From: Gordionus sp. m RMFG-2023
Lineage: Eukaryota; Nematomorpha; Gordioida; Chordodea; Parachordodidae
Length of the DNA stretch: 64,000 nucleotides
Direction: 5' to 3'
Assembly: GCF_954871325.1 (NCBI RefSeq)
Contig: NC_088777.1
Location: 13,369,366-13,433,365, forward strand
In this document: positions 35,771-47,796 of the stretch, in pieces
Numbering within the stretch: position 1 is the first letter of the stretch
Layout: every line of letters starts with the position of its first letter
Notes under the pieces: model-generated
Database searches by the model: none
Told to the model about the DNA's origin: nothing
What the model saw: only the letters and a program-made list of their open reading frames with translations
Program-made: the position numbers and the translations under genes

Positions 35771-35930
35771 TTTAAAAACGGCTAACTCAATATATTAAAA
35801 ATATTACGCAAGTTTGAAGATTTTGCTCGTGGATGAAAAAAAGGTTTGGACATCTATCTCATTTCTTGCGTAATATTATTTTCGTGAAAATCTTAATTTA
35901 AAATCGTTAAATTAAGCCGTTTAGCAACCC
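35771..35930. repeat. hAT-like MITE fragment related to 47565-47788
   Basis: Shares aaaaacggctaact, then atattacgcaagtttgaagattttgctc-like sequence with the palindromic MITE at 47565-47788, and ends in aagccgtttagcaaccc. Target duplication not found. Confidence 0.6.
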
Positions 35931-36077
35931 TACTTCTTATCAATTTATCAATATACTTATCATTTAATTTAAATAAAGATTGCTAACAAAAAAATGTAAA
36001 TTATCTAGTTAATCGATATTTCAAAATAAAGAATTTTATTATAGTTATTTTTTATTTATAAATTTTAATTTTCAAAG

Positions 36078-36211
36078 GTACGAGGAGCAATTTAAACAAG
36101 GTAGCATCCGATTTGGTTCACAGTCTTATGAAATCACCGCACCAAAGACTCAAAAGGATCCGGAAGTTTAGAAAATGGATGGCCGCCAAATACTCCCCCT
36201 TTGAGAGTAAA
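36078..36211 (+). CDS. K2P channel, N-terminal cytosolic exon (probable)
   Basis: Acceptor tttcaaag precedes it. The frame that joins in phase to M1 reads NKVASDLVHSLMKSPHQRLK, then RIRKFRKWMAAKYSPFESK, a basic amphipathic stretch fitting the region just before M1 of TWK channels. The donor would be gttggt (a better gtaaag lies 7 bp upstream but breaks the phase). Another frame of the same segment is open for about 30 codons and was not preferred. Confidence 0.6.
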
Positions 36212-39200
36212 GTTGGTATTAATCGATTTTTATAATATATATTTATGGATAATAATTTTTTTATCAAGATAGAAAGAGAAAGGTTAAGAGGAAGTAGGGG
36301 AAAGATACAGAATGTAACAAACGAACCATCCCTAATTCCTGAAATACAGCCAAGTATAATTTTATGCACATCATGACCCCGACTTCTTAGGAACCAATAA
36401 ACTCAGAAGCCCTTTAAAGCCACATCTACATCTTTTCGTAATCCATAATGAAATCACATTTACCTAAAACTAATTTGCAATAAAATCTATGATAGAGTGA
36501 AAAAATTTAAATTGTTGAATGATTTAATTTAGATGGGTTTAACAATTTTTCTGATTTTTTTGACTCCTACGAACACGATAAATCATACCTAATTTTTTAC
36601 AGTTTAAATTTCTATTACAATATTCTCAGAAGAGCGAAAAATATCGAATAATCTAGAGATGTTCCAATTGGTACTATTAGAAATTTTAAGCACCAAAAAA
36701 TAGAGAGCCAGGGATATTAATTTTTAATGGAGCAAGAGTGCTACAAAATATGGAAGGAATTTAGACCTGTAATTTTCATATTTTTTACTCACGATAATGG
36801 TGGTTATCACTAATGGCATACTATATTTCTATACGATAGCTTCTAAACGAAACTAAGAGCGTCATTATAGTGGAAACTCACTTTAGGAGAAGATGACCAT
36901 CATTTGAGATTTTCATTTTATAGCATCCTTGATATATACACAATATGCATTATTAATTTTTGCCACAAATCGATATGAAAGTAGTCTTTAGTAGCTAGGT
37001 CATTATTTATATATATCCTAGTCATTTATTACTTTAATTTTTTTACGCTATTTATAATTACATAACTCTTTTGTATACGAAATAGAAACCTATTTATCAA
37101 AAAATAGATCAAACTCAAAGATCTTTCACCTTAGATTCATTCATGCTAAATGTTTTTGAGTATTCGCGCTGTAAAACATATATTCTTTTGATATTTGGAG
37201 GATTTGAGTAATATAAAGGTGTGGATATGAGATGTAGCTTTAATATAGTTAAAGTAATATATGACGTGTTTTTTCCTTATAATGTTGTCAAGAAATCAGG
37301 GATTGAGTTTTTTATTTAAAAAAAGGAAAAGTGTATGAGGTTATTTGTTGATTTGAATTCTGTCTTTTCTTTTGTTAAAAAACGTCGAGAATTGAAAGTT
37401 CTTTGGTTAGGACCAGCCGATCTGCTATATATATAAAACAGTATGTTTCAAATAAATATATCTTATAAACAGCTTATTCTATATATGGTAAATATATTTT
37501 GAGCTATATGTGCATGATGGATAGTAGTTCTCCAAATATATTTGAAATTGTTAACGAATTCTATATTTATATTCTCAATTTTTAAATTGCTAGTATGGGG
37601 TTTTTATTAATTTTAATTTCTAGGATATTTATTTTGAGTCCTAAGAGATTGTATATCTCAAAAAGAATGTATAACTAAAGTTGAGTATGCTAAAGCTAGG
37701 AGCCTCTAAAATGAGTCGATTGCCAAAGATCAGGTCGGATTGGGCAAATTTGTAATTGCAACCATTATAATTTTTAATTTTGCAAAAATTAATAAATTAC
37801 CAATGATAACTAACTCTATAATCAAGGTATCGGATTTTTTAGATAAATTTACGCTTTAAAAATATGCCGTAATTTTTTTTTATCCCCTTAGGTCAACACT
37901 ATCGCTCGTATCGTATTCTCGCACGCGGGGTTACTCATACTACTCTTACTGTATTCATTTGCTGGAGCCTACTTGTTTATGTATATAGAAGGACCTCAAG
38001 AGGCTAAAACAAAAACTTCACTCGTCAAAATAAGGGACAAAATGCTGAATGACCTTTGGGAAAATGCTACTACCTCTATTCTAGAAAGTATTTCTACAGA
38101 AACTTCTCTAAAAACTATTGCTGCTATTGAAGATTCCAATTCAGAACCTATGACAAAATTTATTAAACCCCTTAATACCAATTCTACGAAAGGCAAGAGG
38201 ATTAGAAGGGATAATATATATTCAGAGAGCGACAAGAATGCCTGGATGGACAGGGCTAGAATGCATATGCTAAGGTATGAGGAGGTTCTCTATAAGGCTT
38301 ACAAGAGGGGTAGGATGGAAGCTAATTCCGAAACCAGACTCTGGACTTTTTGGGGAGCTCTCTTCTATAGCGGAACTATATACACCACTATAGGTATAAC
38401 AATTCATTTTCAACCTATCTAATTTATATTTATTTTATTTTAAAGTTTTTGAGTATTTTATTAAATGTAGGTTAATTTTCTAAACCTCTGCCCATGATGA
38501 TTTACCCTCCTTACCCCCCCCCCCTCCCCCCATCTAACATTATCCTTCTTCTCACCCCCTACAAAATTAAAATTATCATAAAAAGGGAAATCCAAATCAA
38601 AACTACTCTCTTTTACCCTTTCAACTTCATACCCCCGTTGTATAAGTCCTTGTCCACAAAATATGCACTAATATTATGTTAACTATTGTTTGTATCACTT
38701 TTAACCGTTAGTATTAGTTTAAAAATACTGATTAATGTTTTTTGAACTTATAAAATATATACCCTATTTTTAATTTAAAAAAAAATCATTTTATTACTCT
38801 AAATTCGACTGCCAAATAATAGTTAATTATAGAGCATCGATGTAATTTATATATTTTGTAAAAAAAAAACTGCTTATTCTCGATTTGCCAAAATATTTTA
38901 AAATTATTTTTTTGTTAAACCTAAAAAAAGTAAACTACCTCTCTAAATCACAAGTTAAAATTTTCACACTTCATTAAATATAATATATTATGTTTAAACT
39001 AAAATCTCGATCAGGCAATTAATGTTTCCGGATAATCTTTCATATCCCATCGCCATCTCACAATATCATAAAATATCGACAAAACTAAATTTTAAATAAA
39101 TATTATTAATATTTTTGTTATAGCTTGCTTCTTTTTTCGTGCAAATAAACGGTTATAAACTATAAAAAATCACGAAATAAACAAAATTTTATTAATGATT

Positions 39201-42200
39201 CGAATGTATACAAGAAAATTAATTTTAATAATTTATTAATAAATATCCTTTTTTTAAAAAAAACCCCCTCTTTATTTAAACCCTTTTAATTCCTAAAAAT
39301 AACACGGATAATAAAATTAATGACTGGGTTCGTTTCGTTTTATCATTTTATTTTCTATAATCTCTTATTCCTCTTTTAAAGACTAATTTTTTTTTCGATT
39401 TATCCCTTATTTACAAGAAAATAAATAATTACATGGTTTTAATAAAAATTTAGGGAATATATTGAATAATATTTAGGTCAAACGAACTTCTTTTTTTTCT
39501 TGTATTTTAAAAAAATTAAAATTGATTTTTTGATTTATTTTGGCCGATTTAGATATACATTATTATAATGTAGGAGATGTTTTATTTTTCTCTTTTTCTT
39601 TTCTATTCTAATCTCACAAATTTTCCCGCAAACTTTTAAAGCGAAGGTAATATCGAGAACCGACTTCTACTAACGGGCATTTTTCGCCTTCAACATTTAT
39701 GTTTTTAAAAAATCTTGGTAATAAAATACGACTTTTCACAAATGAACCCAGAGAATTTCTTTTTATTCGACAAAAAAATTCAAATAGAAAATTTTAGACA
39801 CAATTATGGTTCCTTTTTGAGGACTCAATTATAGAATTTTTTTTTTTAATTAGGTGTTATGTAAAAAAAAAAATTTAATAAAATTAAATAAAGAATAAAG
39901 TGGAAAAAAAAATATCGTAAATTTATTTCCGCAAAACCTAAATTGCGAACCCTTTAGAGATATTACATTATAGAAATTAAATCGCGAATATTTTTTAGCA
40001 AAACTTTTATTACGAACATTATCGCGAACCTTTAACCGTTACATTTATTTACGAGAAATCATATCGAGAGAAAATTTTATTAGAAATAATGAATATATTG
40101 CCAATCCATTTATTAATAGAATGATAACATATTCATGAATAATTTACTTGCTAAGTTCTTAAATCATAAGCGCGAAAAATAGTTCGTTACTTAATAGCTA
40201 TTAAGATAGTAGAAGCTTTCTTATGGCAACCTTTTCTGATGCGACCAATAATAATTCGGAAAATTCTTGAAGGTCTCTCTCACTTATGGTCGTAAGAAGA
40301 TAGGGGACATTTTGGATTCAGTTTTTACCCCGTTAAATTATCTCCCATCTAGCAAACATATCTTAAATTTTGAAAAAAATTGGTTATGTATGAAAAAATT
40401 CGTTGTTTTTTTTATTGGCTTAGTAGCTCAAAGATATACATGGTTAATGGCTAGACTATTCACTCCTGTATTTTACATTTATCTCTGTTTTAATCTGAAC
40501 AGACAATAATGGCGCCTATTTGAGATAAATTTATCTTCATAAATTTTATTTTCTGTTTCCACTCCCAGTAAGAATCAAGGTAAAATGGGTCTAATGAACC
40601 CAGTGATCATATTCTTAAAGCCTGGGCTATTTTTATAGAGAAAAAAACTTTGAGGATAAGGCATAGGACAAGGTAACATAAAACATTATTCCTAAATAAA
40701 TTTTCTAAACCACATCTAAGCTCAAACTTATTTTTCTTTCAAATTATTATTTATTGCAATATGTATATATTTTGGGGAAAAGGGGAGGGGGGGAGGTGTA
40801 GGGAGGAAATTTTTATTATCTTAAAATGATATTCACGAGAACAGTTAAATTTCCCATGAACTAAGCCTTAATTAAATAAAATTGTTAATGCAATTGAAAA
40901 TTTTCGTGAGTTAAATAGATAGGTTGCTTTTTCACGTAATTCATCTAGTTTAGAATCTATTAGTTAAAGCTTTGATTCACAATATTAAATACGATTATTT
41001 CCCACATTATAATTTATAATATACCATATTATATACAATTTTTTTAAAATAACGAAAGAATTTTTCAAGTTGTCAAAATATTTCTTAAAAAAATTATATG
41101 TATATTATTGATTTGTGTTATCGGAAATGTGCATATTCCGGGCAATGCGTGTAGATGAGGAAATATCTATATTCTTGTAAAATTGTCTGAAATTTATAGG
41201 ATAAGTATTTTACACATGATTGAATATATTACTAACAAAATCAGATTTTTCAAATAAAAAAAAAGGCGAGAAATAAATGATTTAAAGTTGAAAAATAGCA
41301 AAATAATTTGCTGAGCGCGTTTTTAGATGATTTTGCTAAAATATTCCAGCAATATATAGAAGAAAATAATCTATTCAATAAATTTCAATTAATCATGAAC
41401 TTTCGAGTTATTTATAATTTATATCAGGAGACCTGCAGGCCCGGACATAGGCCCGGCCAGGATACAGAGACCGCATCGTAAATTTAAAAACAAACCCTGG
41501 CGGGTCTAAAATAATTTACTTTTTGCAAAATGCGGACCTAACTAATTTAAATTTTTCTATAAAAATCCTATTAATTAATTAGCTGGGAAAATTCTTTCAT
41601 TTTATTGCTCATATTTTTTATTTCCTTTAGAAACAATTTACAAAGTATTCAGCCATTAATATTCAAAATTTTTGCAAAATCTAGATTCGGCCATAAAATA
41701 ACGAGAAATAAAAAATTCGGGCAGTCCGAGAATGAATTTAAAATGATTTTTTTTAAAAAATCTGACCTGTACAACTTTGATCTTTGCAGGTCTCTGATTT
41801 ATATAACAGAATTACATGGATTGGCTGATTAATCAGGTAATACTTATACATATTGCTACGCACATTGCCGGCCGGCTAGCTATGCTTATATGGAATAACA
41901 CGGATTAGCTGTTTAATCAGGCAATATATACACATATTATTAACAATCTGAATGTTAATTGTTTTAGTCGAGTTTCCCCAACCTCCCTTGAATATAGACT
42001 AACTATGCTACGGTTTCAAATTTGAAGTTTGGAGAGGTAAGAATTTATTAAATTCGTTGATTCAACAAACATGCTCTGGCTTTAAAAGGATTTCATTCCG
42101 GTAGCTCTTCTTTTCTGCTTTTCATTTATCAATATATTGTGAGTTATCAAAATTCCCATTAAGGAATCTTCCTAAATTCCATGTTATCTTTAAAAATAAT

Positions 42201-45200
42201 ATAGATTTCTAGAATATTCTATAAATTTTGTAGGCCTACATAATTTTATCCATGAAATATTTAGTAATTTAAATATCTATATTTTTCATTTAAAAAAACA
42301 ATTTTGTTTCATTCTTAACTAATAATTATGGCAAAAATTAACAAAGATTGTTTACTAAATAAAACCTTAATTAAATTTTAATAATTCTCTTCTGTGTAAT
42401 ATGTAATATCAAGATTTAATAATAATTTATAATTTTAGTAAACCAATTAAAAAATGACTAAAAAATAATGATTTTTAAAAAATAATAAAGGTTACGGCCA
42501 CATAGCTCCTACTACAAATATGGGAAGATTGGCCACTATATTATATGCCGTTATCGGCATCCCTCTCATGCTAGTAGCTCTAGGCGACTTTGGAAAACTC
42601 TTGACTAGAGCTATAAAATTCTTTTGGGTCTTCATACGTAGATACTATTATACTGGTCAATGTAGACATGTCCAATTCACTGCCATGACTCAACTTGGAC
42701 ATGCTTATAAGATGATGCAGAATACCAAAGCGGTTCAGAGTATGAACCTAGCCATGGATAAGGCCCGCCATACTAAAGCCATGAAATTTATGGAGAAAGG
42801 TATGGGTGAGCTGGGGAAGTCTAAGGCCGGAACCTATATGAAGGATCATCTCAAACGAATGAACTCTAAAAAAGACAGATCTAATTACCTGACCTCTTAT
42901 GAAGATAATAAACATAAGATTAATTTTAAGGATGATGTTAAAGTTTTAACAGCTACTGATACAATTACCAATACGACTGAGACTGATCTTCATTTAAATG
43001 CTCAAAACATTCGAAATATAAAGGGTGAATATGACTTTGTAGATTCCCCCGAAAATTCTGAAGTTCCGCCCATGATATTAAAGCCTCAAATTGCAACTAT
43101 GCATTCAATACTCACTCCAATAACAATTGTTAAACCAGAATATGTAACTGCAATTGAACCCATTATAGCACTCCCTGAGCAGATGTCATTAGCAAGCTTA
43201 AACCGCAATAATAATAATAGCAACGAAAACGATGTTACTTCCAATAGTCCGAAATTATCAAATAATCAAACAATAGCGCCTACTGTACAAAATATTGAGA
43301 ATCCACCTATTATACTCACTCGTATTCATGCCAGAAGTATAACCGATAACTTAAGTACAACAGATTATAGACGACGTTCAACCATTCTCCAACCATCCAG
43401 AACAACCATCAATTTTCAACATACGGGTAACGTGACGAGTGATGAAGATATATCTAACACTCATTTCAACACATCTTCCGACCTTTTTATATCAGCCCCC
43501 TTTAAGAGTATATCAAGTCCCACTGGTTTTCAAAGAACCTCCGAGACTGTGATAAATCATAATACTAATACAAGTAAAAACGTGGTCACCTTGGCGAATG
43601 TTTTTAGTTCTCCGACATCAATAAAAAGTGATAAAGCCCTTCAAAAAAAAATAAATTGGTTCAATGAGGATGCGCACAGATTTAAGCCTGCGATTACTGA
43701 TAGGTTTAAAATAAATCTTAAAATGCCTTCTGGATTAAGTCCCGCCTTCAAAAATAATATCTTAGTCAAGAAATTTACTGTAGACTTTAAAGAAAAAGCG
43801 ACTGGTTTAAATAGTGGTAATCATTTACCGATATTACAAGGCTTGCGGGGTAACAGAGAAAGTAATGATGTTTTACAAAATGGTGATAATTTGGCGAAAC
43901 ATGATATTATTGGAAAAAAATACAATGGTGCAAACTTGATTGATGACTTAGAAGTTCCTGTAGTTCCAACGCAGAAAATAGAACGCCTCGGAAAAGAAAT
44001 TATCAAAGAACAACAGTTACAAGAACTACCAAATCAGGCCAATTATTTAACGGCCACATCTGATAAACTCCTGGTATCTACTTGCAAGAAGCTAATTGAA
44101 CCGAGCATAGTACTCAACGATAAAGAAAAGATTAAACAAAAAGAATTGCTCAAGCTTTCTTATTTCGCAGTTGATGACGAATTTAATTTGCCCGTCAGTA
44201 TAGCCATGTTCCTGTTATTGTCCTATCTTTTTGTAGGTGGAGCTCTTTTTGCTATATGCGAACCTACTTGGGATTACATATTGGCTTTTTACTTTTGTTT
44301 TATATCCATTAGCACCATAGGGTTAGGTGACGTAGTACCCGATAACCCATTTAACATGCTGATAGCTGCCATATACATATTCATAGGGTTATCTCTAACT
44401 TCCATGTGTATTAATGTATTTCAAGCCTATTTTCGGAGTCGATATAACAGAGCGGCTGAAAAGATCAAGAAAAAGTTGAAATGGAATCTCGAAGCACGTA
44501 AAGCTGCTGCTATAGCCGGAGGAGGCGTGACAGGGGTCTCGCCTACAGATTATGACAGGGATATAAAAAAGCTTTCGGAGAAACTGCTCAAGGCCATGGA
44601 AGGTGACCAAAACAGTCTTCCCAAGGTTCTCCTTAGGGCTTACAGCATCGATTTTGAAGAAGCTGTAAACATTTTTCCCACAGAGACCGAACAAATTTCT
44701 CGAGCTATCAGAGTCATAGATGACAATCGAGGAAGTGATAGTAGTACTCCAACTTCTACGACTACTTCTGAATCTGATGAAGACATGACTGAATATGATG
44801 ACACAGAGGCTCAAAGCAAGAAAAAAACCAAAATAAAAATAAAAAAGAGAGGTAAGGTTAAAGTAGGCAAAGCAGCTATGATAAAGGTAAGACCAGCCCA
44901 AGCAAAGATATGTTATAACGATGCAACTAAACCGGTCGATCGAGGTTTATTCGCCAAGGCTAAAGTTGTGCAAGAAGTCATAAAACGAGCCGTACCTCGT
45001 AGTTCTACCCAGAGGGACAGAAATAGTAATATGTCCGACTATCAACGATCCCTTGCTGATACTATACCACACATTGACGACGTTAGTTCACAGAAAAGTG
45101 AATCAGAAGATACAGTTGTGTACGCCCGTGCTAATGAAATCATAGTCAATGATAAGCCATTTATAGAAGGATCCAACACAGAAAGTTACAAGGACGGAAC

Positions 45201-45852
45201 CATATTTTCTAGCTCTCGAGATAACTTGTCTCAAGATGAACCAATAACATCCAATGAAATAGATGATGGCAGGAAAAAGACTTCAAGCCAATTTTTCAAC
45301 AAAAAGTTTATTCATAGAGAGTCTGGCTTGTTCAAATTGACATCTCCCTTCAAGCGTAAAACTAGAAACTCGCAAGAGATAGCCAACAATGGAAACACTG
45401 ATGGCATATCATCATCCAGACATCTAGAAAGCATACCCATGATTGATGATACTGCGTCTAGTCATAAATTATCAATTGATTGCCATAATTTCCCTTTACG
45501 TAAACTCAAAGTACTCAAAGGCAATAAAAAAAATAAACAGATTTTATCTTTTACTAAGATTGATGATAAGCCTGAATTCAGTTTGAACGATATGAATCAA
45601 AAAGTTGGAAAAAGGTTTTGCCCCTCTGAAGATACAATTACAGAGGATGACTACTTACAGGATACACCAGAAACTGACGATACCTTAGAAGATATAAATA
45701 CCCAGCGCAGTCTTCGAAATGATACATTAATAGGATCGCCTAAGCTTTTGGATTTAACATTTCCAGCTCTAGCCAATAAGGATTCAAAAATTCGACATTT
45801 AGATTCCCCATCTACTATTAGTTCGAATCCATCCTATCAATCTCCATCTTAG
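36078..45852 (+). CDS. Two-pore-domain potassium channel (TWK/K2P type), three exons seen
   Basis: K2P channels carry background K+ currents across the plasma membrane; two subunits, each with two pore loops, form one pore. Exons 36078-36211, 37892-38393 and 42491-45852 join in phase to about 1331 codons. Order: basic cytosolic N-part; M1 (LLILLLLYSFAGAYLFMYIE); extracellular loop of about 120 residues with an NAT glycosylation site; P1 with TTIGYGHIAP, split by the second intron; M2 (ILYAVIGIPLMLVALGDFGK); a cytosolic loop of about 515 residues; M3 (SIAMFLLLSYLFVGGALFAI); P2 with STIGLGDVVP; M4; a tail of about 470 residues, polar, with a KKKTKIKIKKRGK basic stretch. Usual K2P subunits are 300-500 residues with a short M2-M3 loop, so both cytosolic parts are greatly enlarged. 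The true start may be in an earlier exon. Confidence 0.9.
36212..37891 (+). other. K2P channel intron 1
   Basis: About 1.7 kb, A+T-rich, ending in a pyrimidine-rich acceptor (ttttttttatccccttag). No repeat or RNA gene recognised. Confidence 0.5.
37892..38393 (+). CDS. K2P channel exon: M1, extracellular loop and first half of P1
   Basis: 502 nt, opening in phase with VNTIARIVFSHAGLL. M1 is residues 13-33 of the exon and ends in the conserved FxxIEG. The extracellular cap region has no cysteine, so the disulfide-linked cap of many vertebrate K2P dimers is absent. The exon ends after ATA-G within TTIG; donor gtataa. Confidence 0.88.
38394..41416 (+). other. K2P channel intron 2, first part
   Basis: Contains C-rich runs near 38513-38530, a dispersed repeat at 39655-39850 and a G-run near 40785. 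Open frames at 38494-38682 and 40267-40509 are low in complexity and lack support. Confidence 0.5.
39655..39850 (+). repeat. Dispersed repeat (copy B; relative at 29670-29900)
   Basis: Same order of blocks as 29670-29900, with moderate identity, inside K2P intron 2. Confidence 0.6.
41425..41796. mobile_element. hAT-like MITE, 372 bp, with 8 bp target duplication, in K2P intron 2
   Basis: Ends caggagacctgca (41425) and tgcaggtctctg (ending 41796) are inverted repeats. The 8-mer atttatat flanks both sides (41417-41424 and 41797-41804). Subterminal G+C-rich ggcccgg motifs are present near the left end. No transposase. The open frame at 41605-41832 spans the right end and is not a gene. Confidence 0.85.
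41805..42490 (+). other. K2P channel intron 2, last part
   Basis: Includes a diverged tandem repeat of about 70 bp (a catggattggctgattaatc block near 41815 and an acggattagctgtttaatc block near 41899). Ends in acceptor aataaag. Confidence 0.5.
42491..45852 (+). CDS. K2P channel exon: P1 filter, M2, giant loop, M3, P2, M4 and tail
   Basis: Starts GT-TAC-GGC, completing GYGHIAP of the first filter, and runs 1120 codons to TAG. Counting from the methionine at 42520: M2 about 5-25, long loop about 40-556, M3 about 560-580, P2 STIGLGD at 598-604, M4 about 613-634, tail to 1110. The loop is rich in Asn, Thr, Ser and Lys, with several proline-directed serine/threonine sites but no recognised domain. 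It is distinctly less A+T-rich than the flanks. Nearly all of the size excess of the channel is encoded without interruption in this one exon. Confidence 0.93.
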
Positions 45853-47556
45853 ATTACAACAAATATAATTTAAAAAACAACTACTCAAACATATATGTCG
45901 TCCGTGAATATATTGCATTTAAAAGATAATCACCAATTCTACAAGAAAAATGCATTCTGAACACTATTTTCATCGATAGGCTTCTGATAAGAAATATTTC
46001 GATTGTCCCTCTCTTTTCATATTTATTTTATGAGTTAATTTATCATATCTTGGGTTAAACTCATTATATAAATGTAAATAAGTTCATTTAACAGCCAAGT
46101 TTATATTATAATAAATGAAAAGTATTATAGATACTAAGATCGTGATATAAAAATAGTAATATTTTTATATATGGGAAATAAAATAAATTTGGTCATATAA
46201 ATTATTTGTGTTATTTTTTTTGTTTTTTAATTTAATTTAGATATATAGAAGTAAGCACAATTTATAATGCAGTGGGACTTTATTCATGTCAAATGAATCT
46301 ATATAAGACCTTTAGAAATAATTTTTTGAAACTATTTAAATCTCCAATTTTCATGAATATAATTATCTTTGTGATAATTTTTTTAAAAAGTTGCTGCGAA
46401 AACATCATCAGAAAATATTCTAGACTTGCTTAAATAAAATTTTGATAAGCTTTTGTATGATTTTTTAACATTTGTAGCGTAGTATACAGTATAAATTTTC
46501 ACGCTAATTTTATGTCTCATTAATTTGTATAATATTTGCACTCCAATACAAAACAGATTTTTTTAAATATTTAATAAATTTATTTTAAAGTTTTTATAAA
46601 GCATAACCGATAGTGCTCCTAACGAATATTCAATATTCATGAATCCAATAATTCTTTTGATTATAATCGATCTTTATTATTCAGTCTAAAGTAAAATGAT
46701 ACGCAGCGTAACTTTATTTAAAACACAAATATAAAAATTAACAATTGATCAAAATGAAAAATAACATTACTATATATACAAAATATATAATTTTTAAGAA
46801 AATGAATAACAAAATAAAAAAGGTTTAAGTTAACATTTTAAATAATATTATTTTTGAAACTGCAATTTAGTCGCCCTTAAAGTTTGAATAAAGAAACAAA
46901 ATAACATTACAACAATTTTAAGTTGTCTTTAACGTTTGAATAAAGAAACAAAATAACTTTACTAAAATTGAGTTAACTTTAACATTTGCATAAAGAAAGT
47001 AAATTTGTTAAAATAGCTTTACCAAAATATTCCAAAAAAATGGGAAAACGCGAAAATTAGGTCAACGAAAATAAAATGATACAATTTCAAGTTGAATCCG
47101 ATTTGAATAAAAAAGTTTATCTTAAAACACAATCGCATAATTCCAACTTTATATTTACGAATATTATTCGATTCGAATAATAAAGAGTATTATTTGAATA
47201 AAAGCTAATATAAATGAATATTCTTATATTATGTTTGGAAGTTTATAGTTAAATTTATATTTCTACATAATATTTTTAAGAAAATTACATAAATTAATTA
47301 AAAATTTTTTTATGAAATGTATTATCTTAACTATTTAAATTACAAAACTTAGTTATCATAAATAATATTTATAATATTGTTACGAGTTTTTTTAGTGACA
47401 AAAAAATACTGGTCATTAATATTGCACAGTCGTCATAAGATTTATAAAAAGCAGAACACATAGATGAATTATAATTATATATAAAAAACCTAATTTTTTC
47501 TAAAGAATGTGGAAGTTCAGAGGTAAACATCCGGATCAAGAAGTTACTATGGTATA
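45853..47556 (+). other. K2P 3' untranslated and intergenic sequence
   Basis: Several AATAAA-like signals follow the stop (for example near 46110 and 46180). No other gene seen. Confidence 0.4.
46860..47010. repeat. Short tandem repeat, about 60 bp units
   Basis: About 2.5 diverged units around tttgaataaagaaacaaaataac, each preceded by a ctttaa block. Confidence 0.7.
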
Positions 47557-47564
47557 GCCATGGG

Positions 47565-47788
47565 TAGTGTTGTTAAACGGCTCATTTTGAGCCGATTTTT
47601 AAAAACGGCTAACTTAGTACTTCATCCAGACAAATATTACCCAAGCCTGAAGATTTTGCTCATAGAAGGAACAAAGATCCAGACATATATTGTCGAAATC
47701 TTGAGGCTTAGGCAATATTTATCTGGCTAAAATATTGAGTTAGCCGTTTTTAAAAAATCAGCTCAAAACGAGCCAATTAACAAAACTA
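47565..47788. mobile_element. Palindromic hAT-like MITE, 224 bp, with 8 bp target duplication
   Basis: Ends tagtgttgttaaacggctca (47565) and the inverse near-match ending aacaaaacta at 47788. The 8-mer gccatggg flanks both sides (47557-47564 and 47789-47796). Both arms continue inward (aaaaacggctaact and agttagccgttttt) and nearly the whole element folds back. A related fragment lies at 35771-35930. Confidence 0.88.
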
Positions 47789-47796
47789 GCCATGGG

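Noticed and set aside
36078-36171. Alternative frame in the K2P N-terminal exon (EEQFKQGSIRFGSQSYEI)
   Set aside because: It ends at a stop and cannot be joined to M1; the other frame gives a basic pre-M1 segment and correct phase.
41605-41832. 75-codon plus-strand frame in K2P intron 2
   Set aside because: It crosses the right end of a MITE with a clear target duplication, so it is not a host exon.
44395-44901. 168-codon minus-strand frame under the K2P exon
   Set aside because: Opposite-strand shadow of a real coding exon with clear channel motifs.
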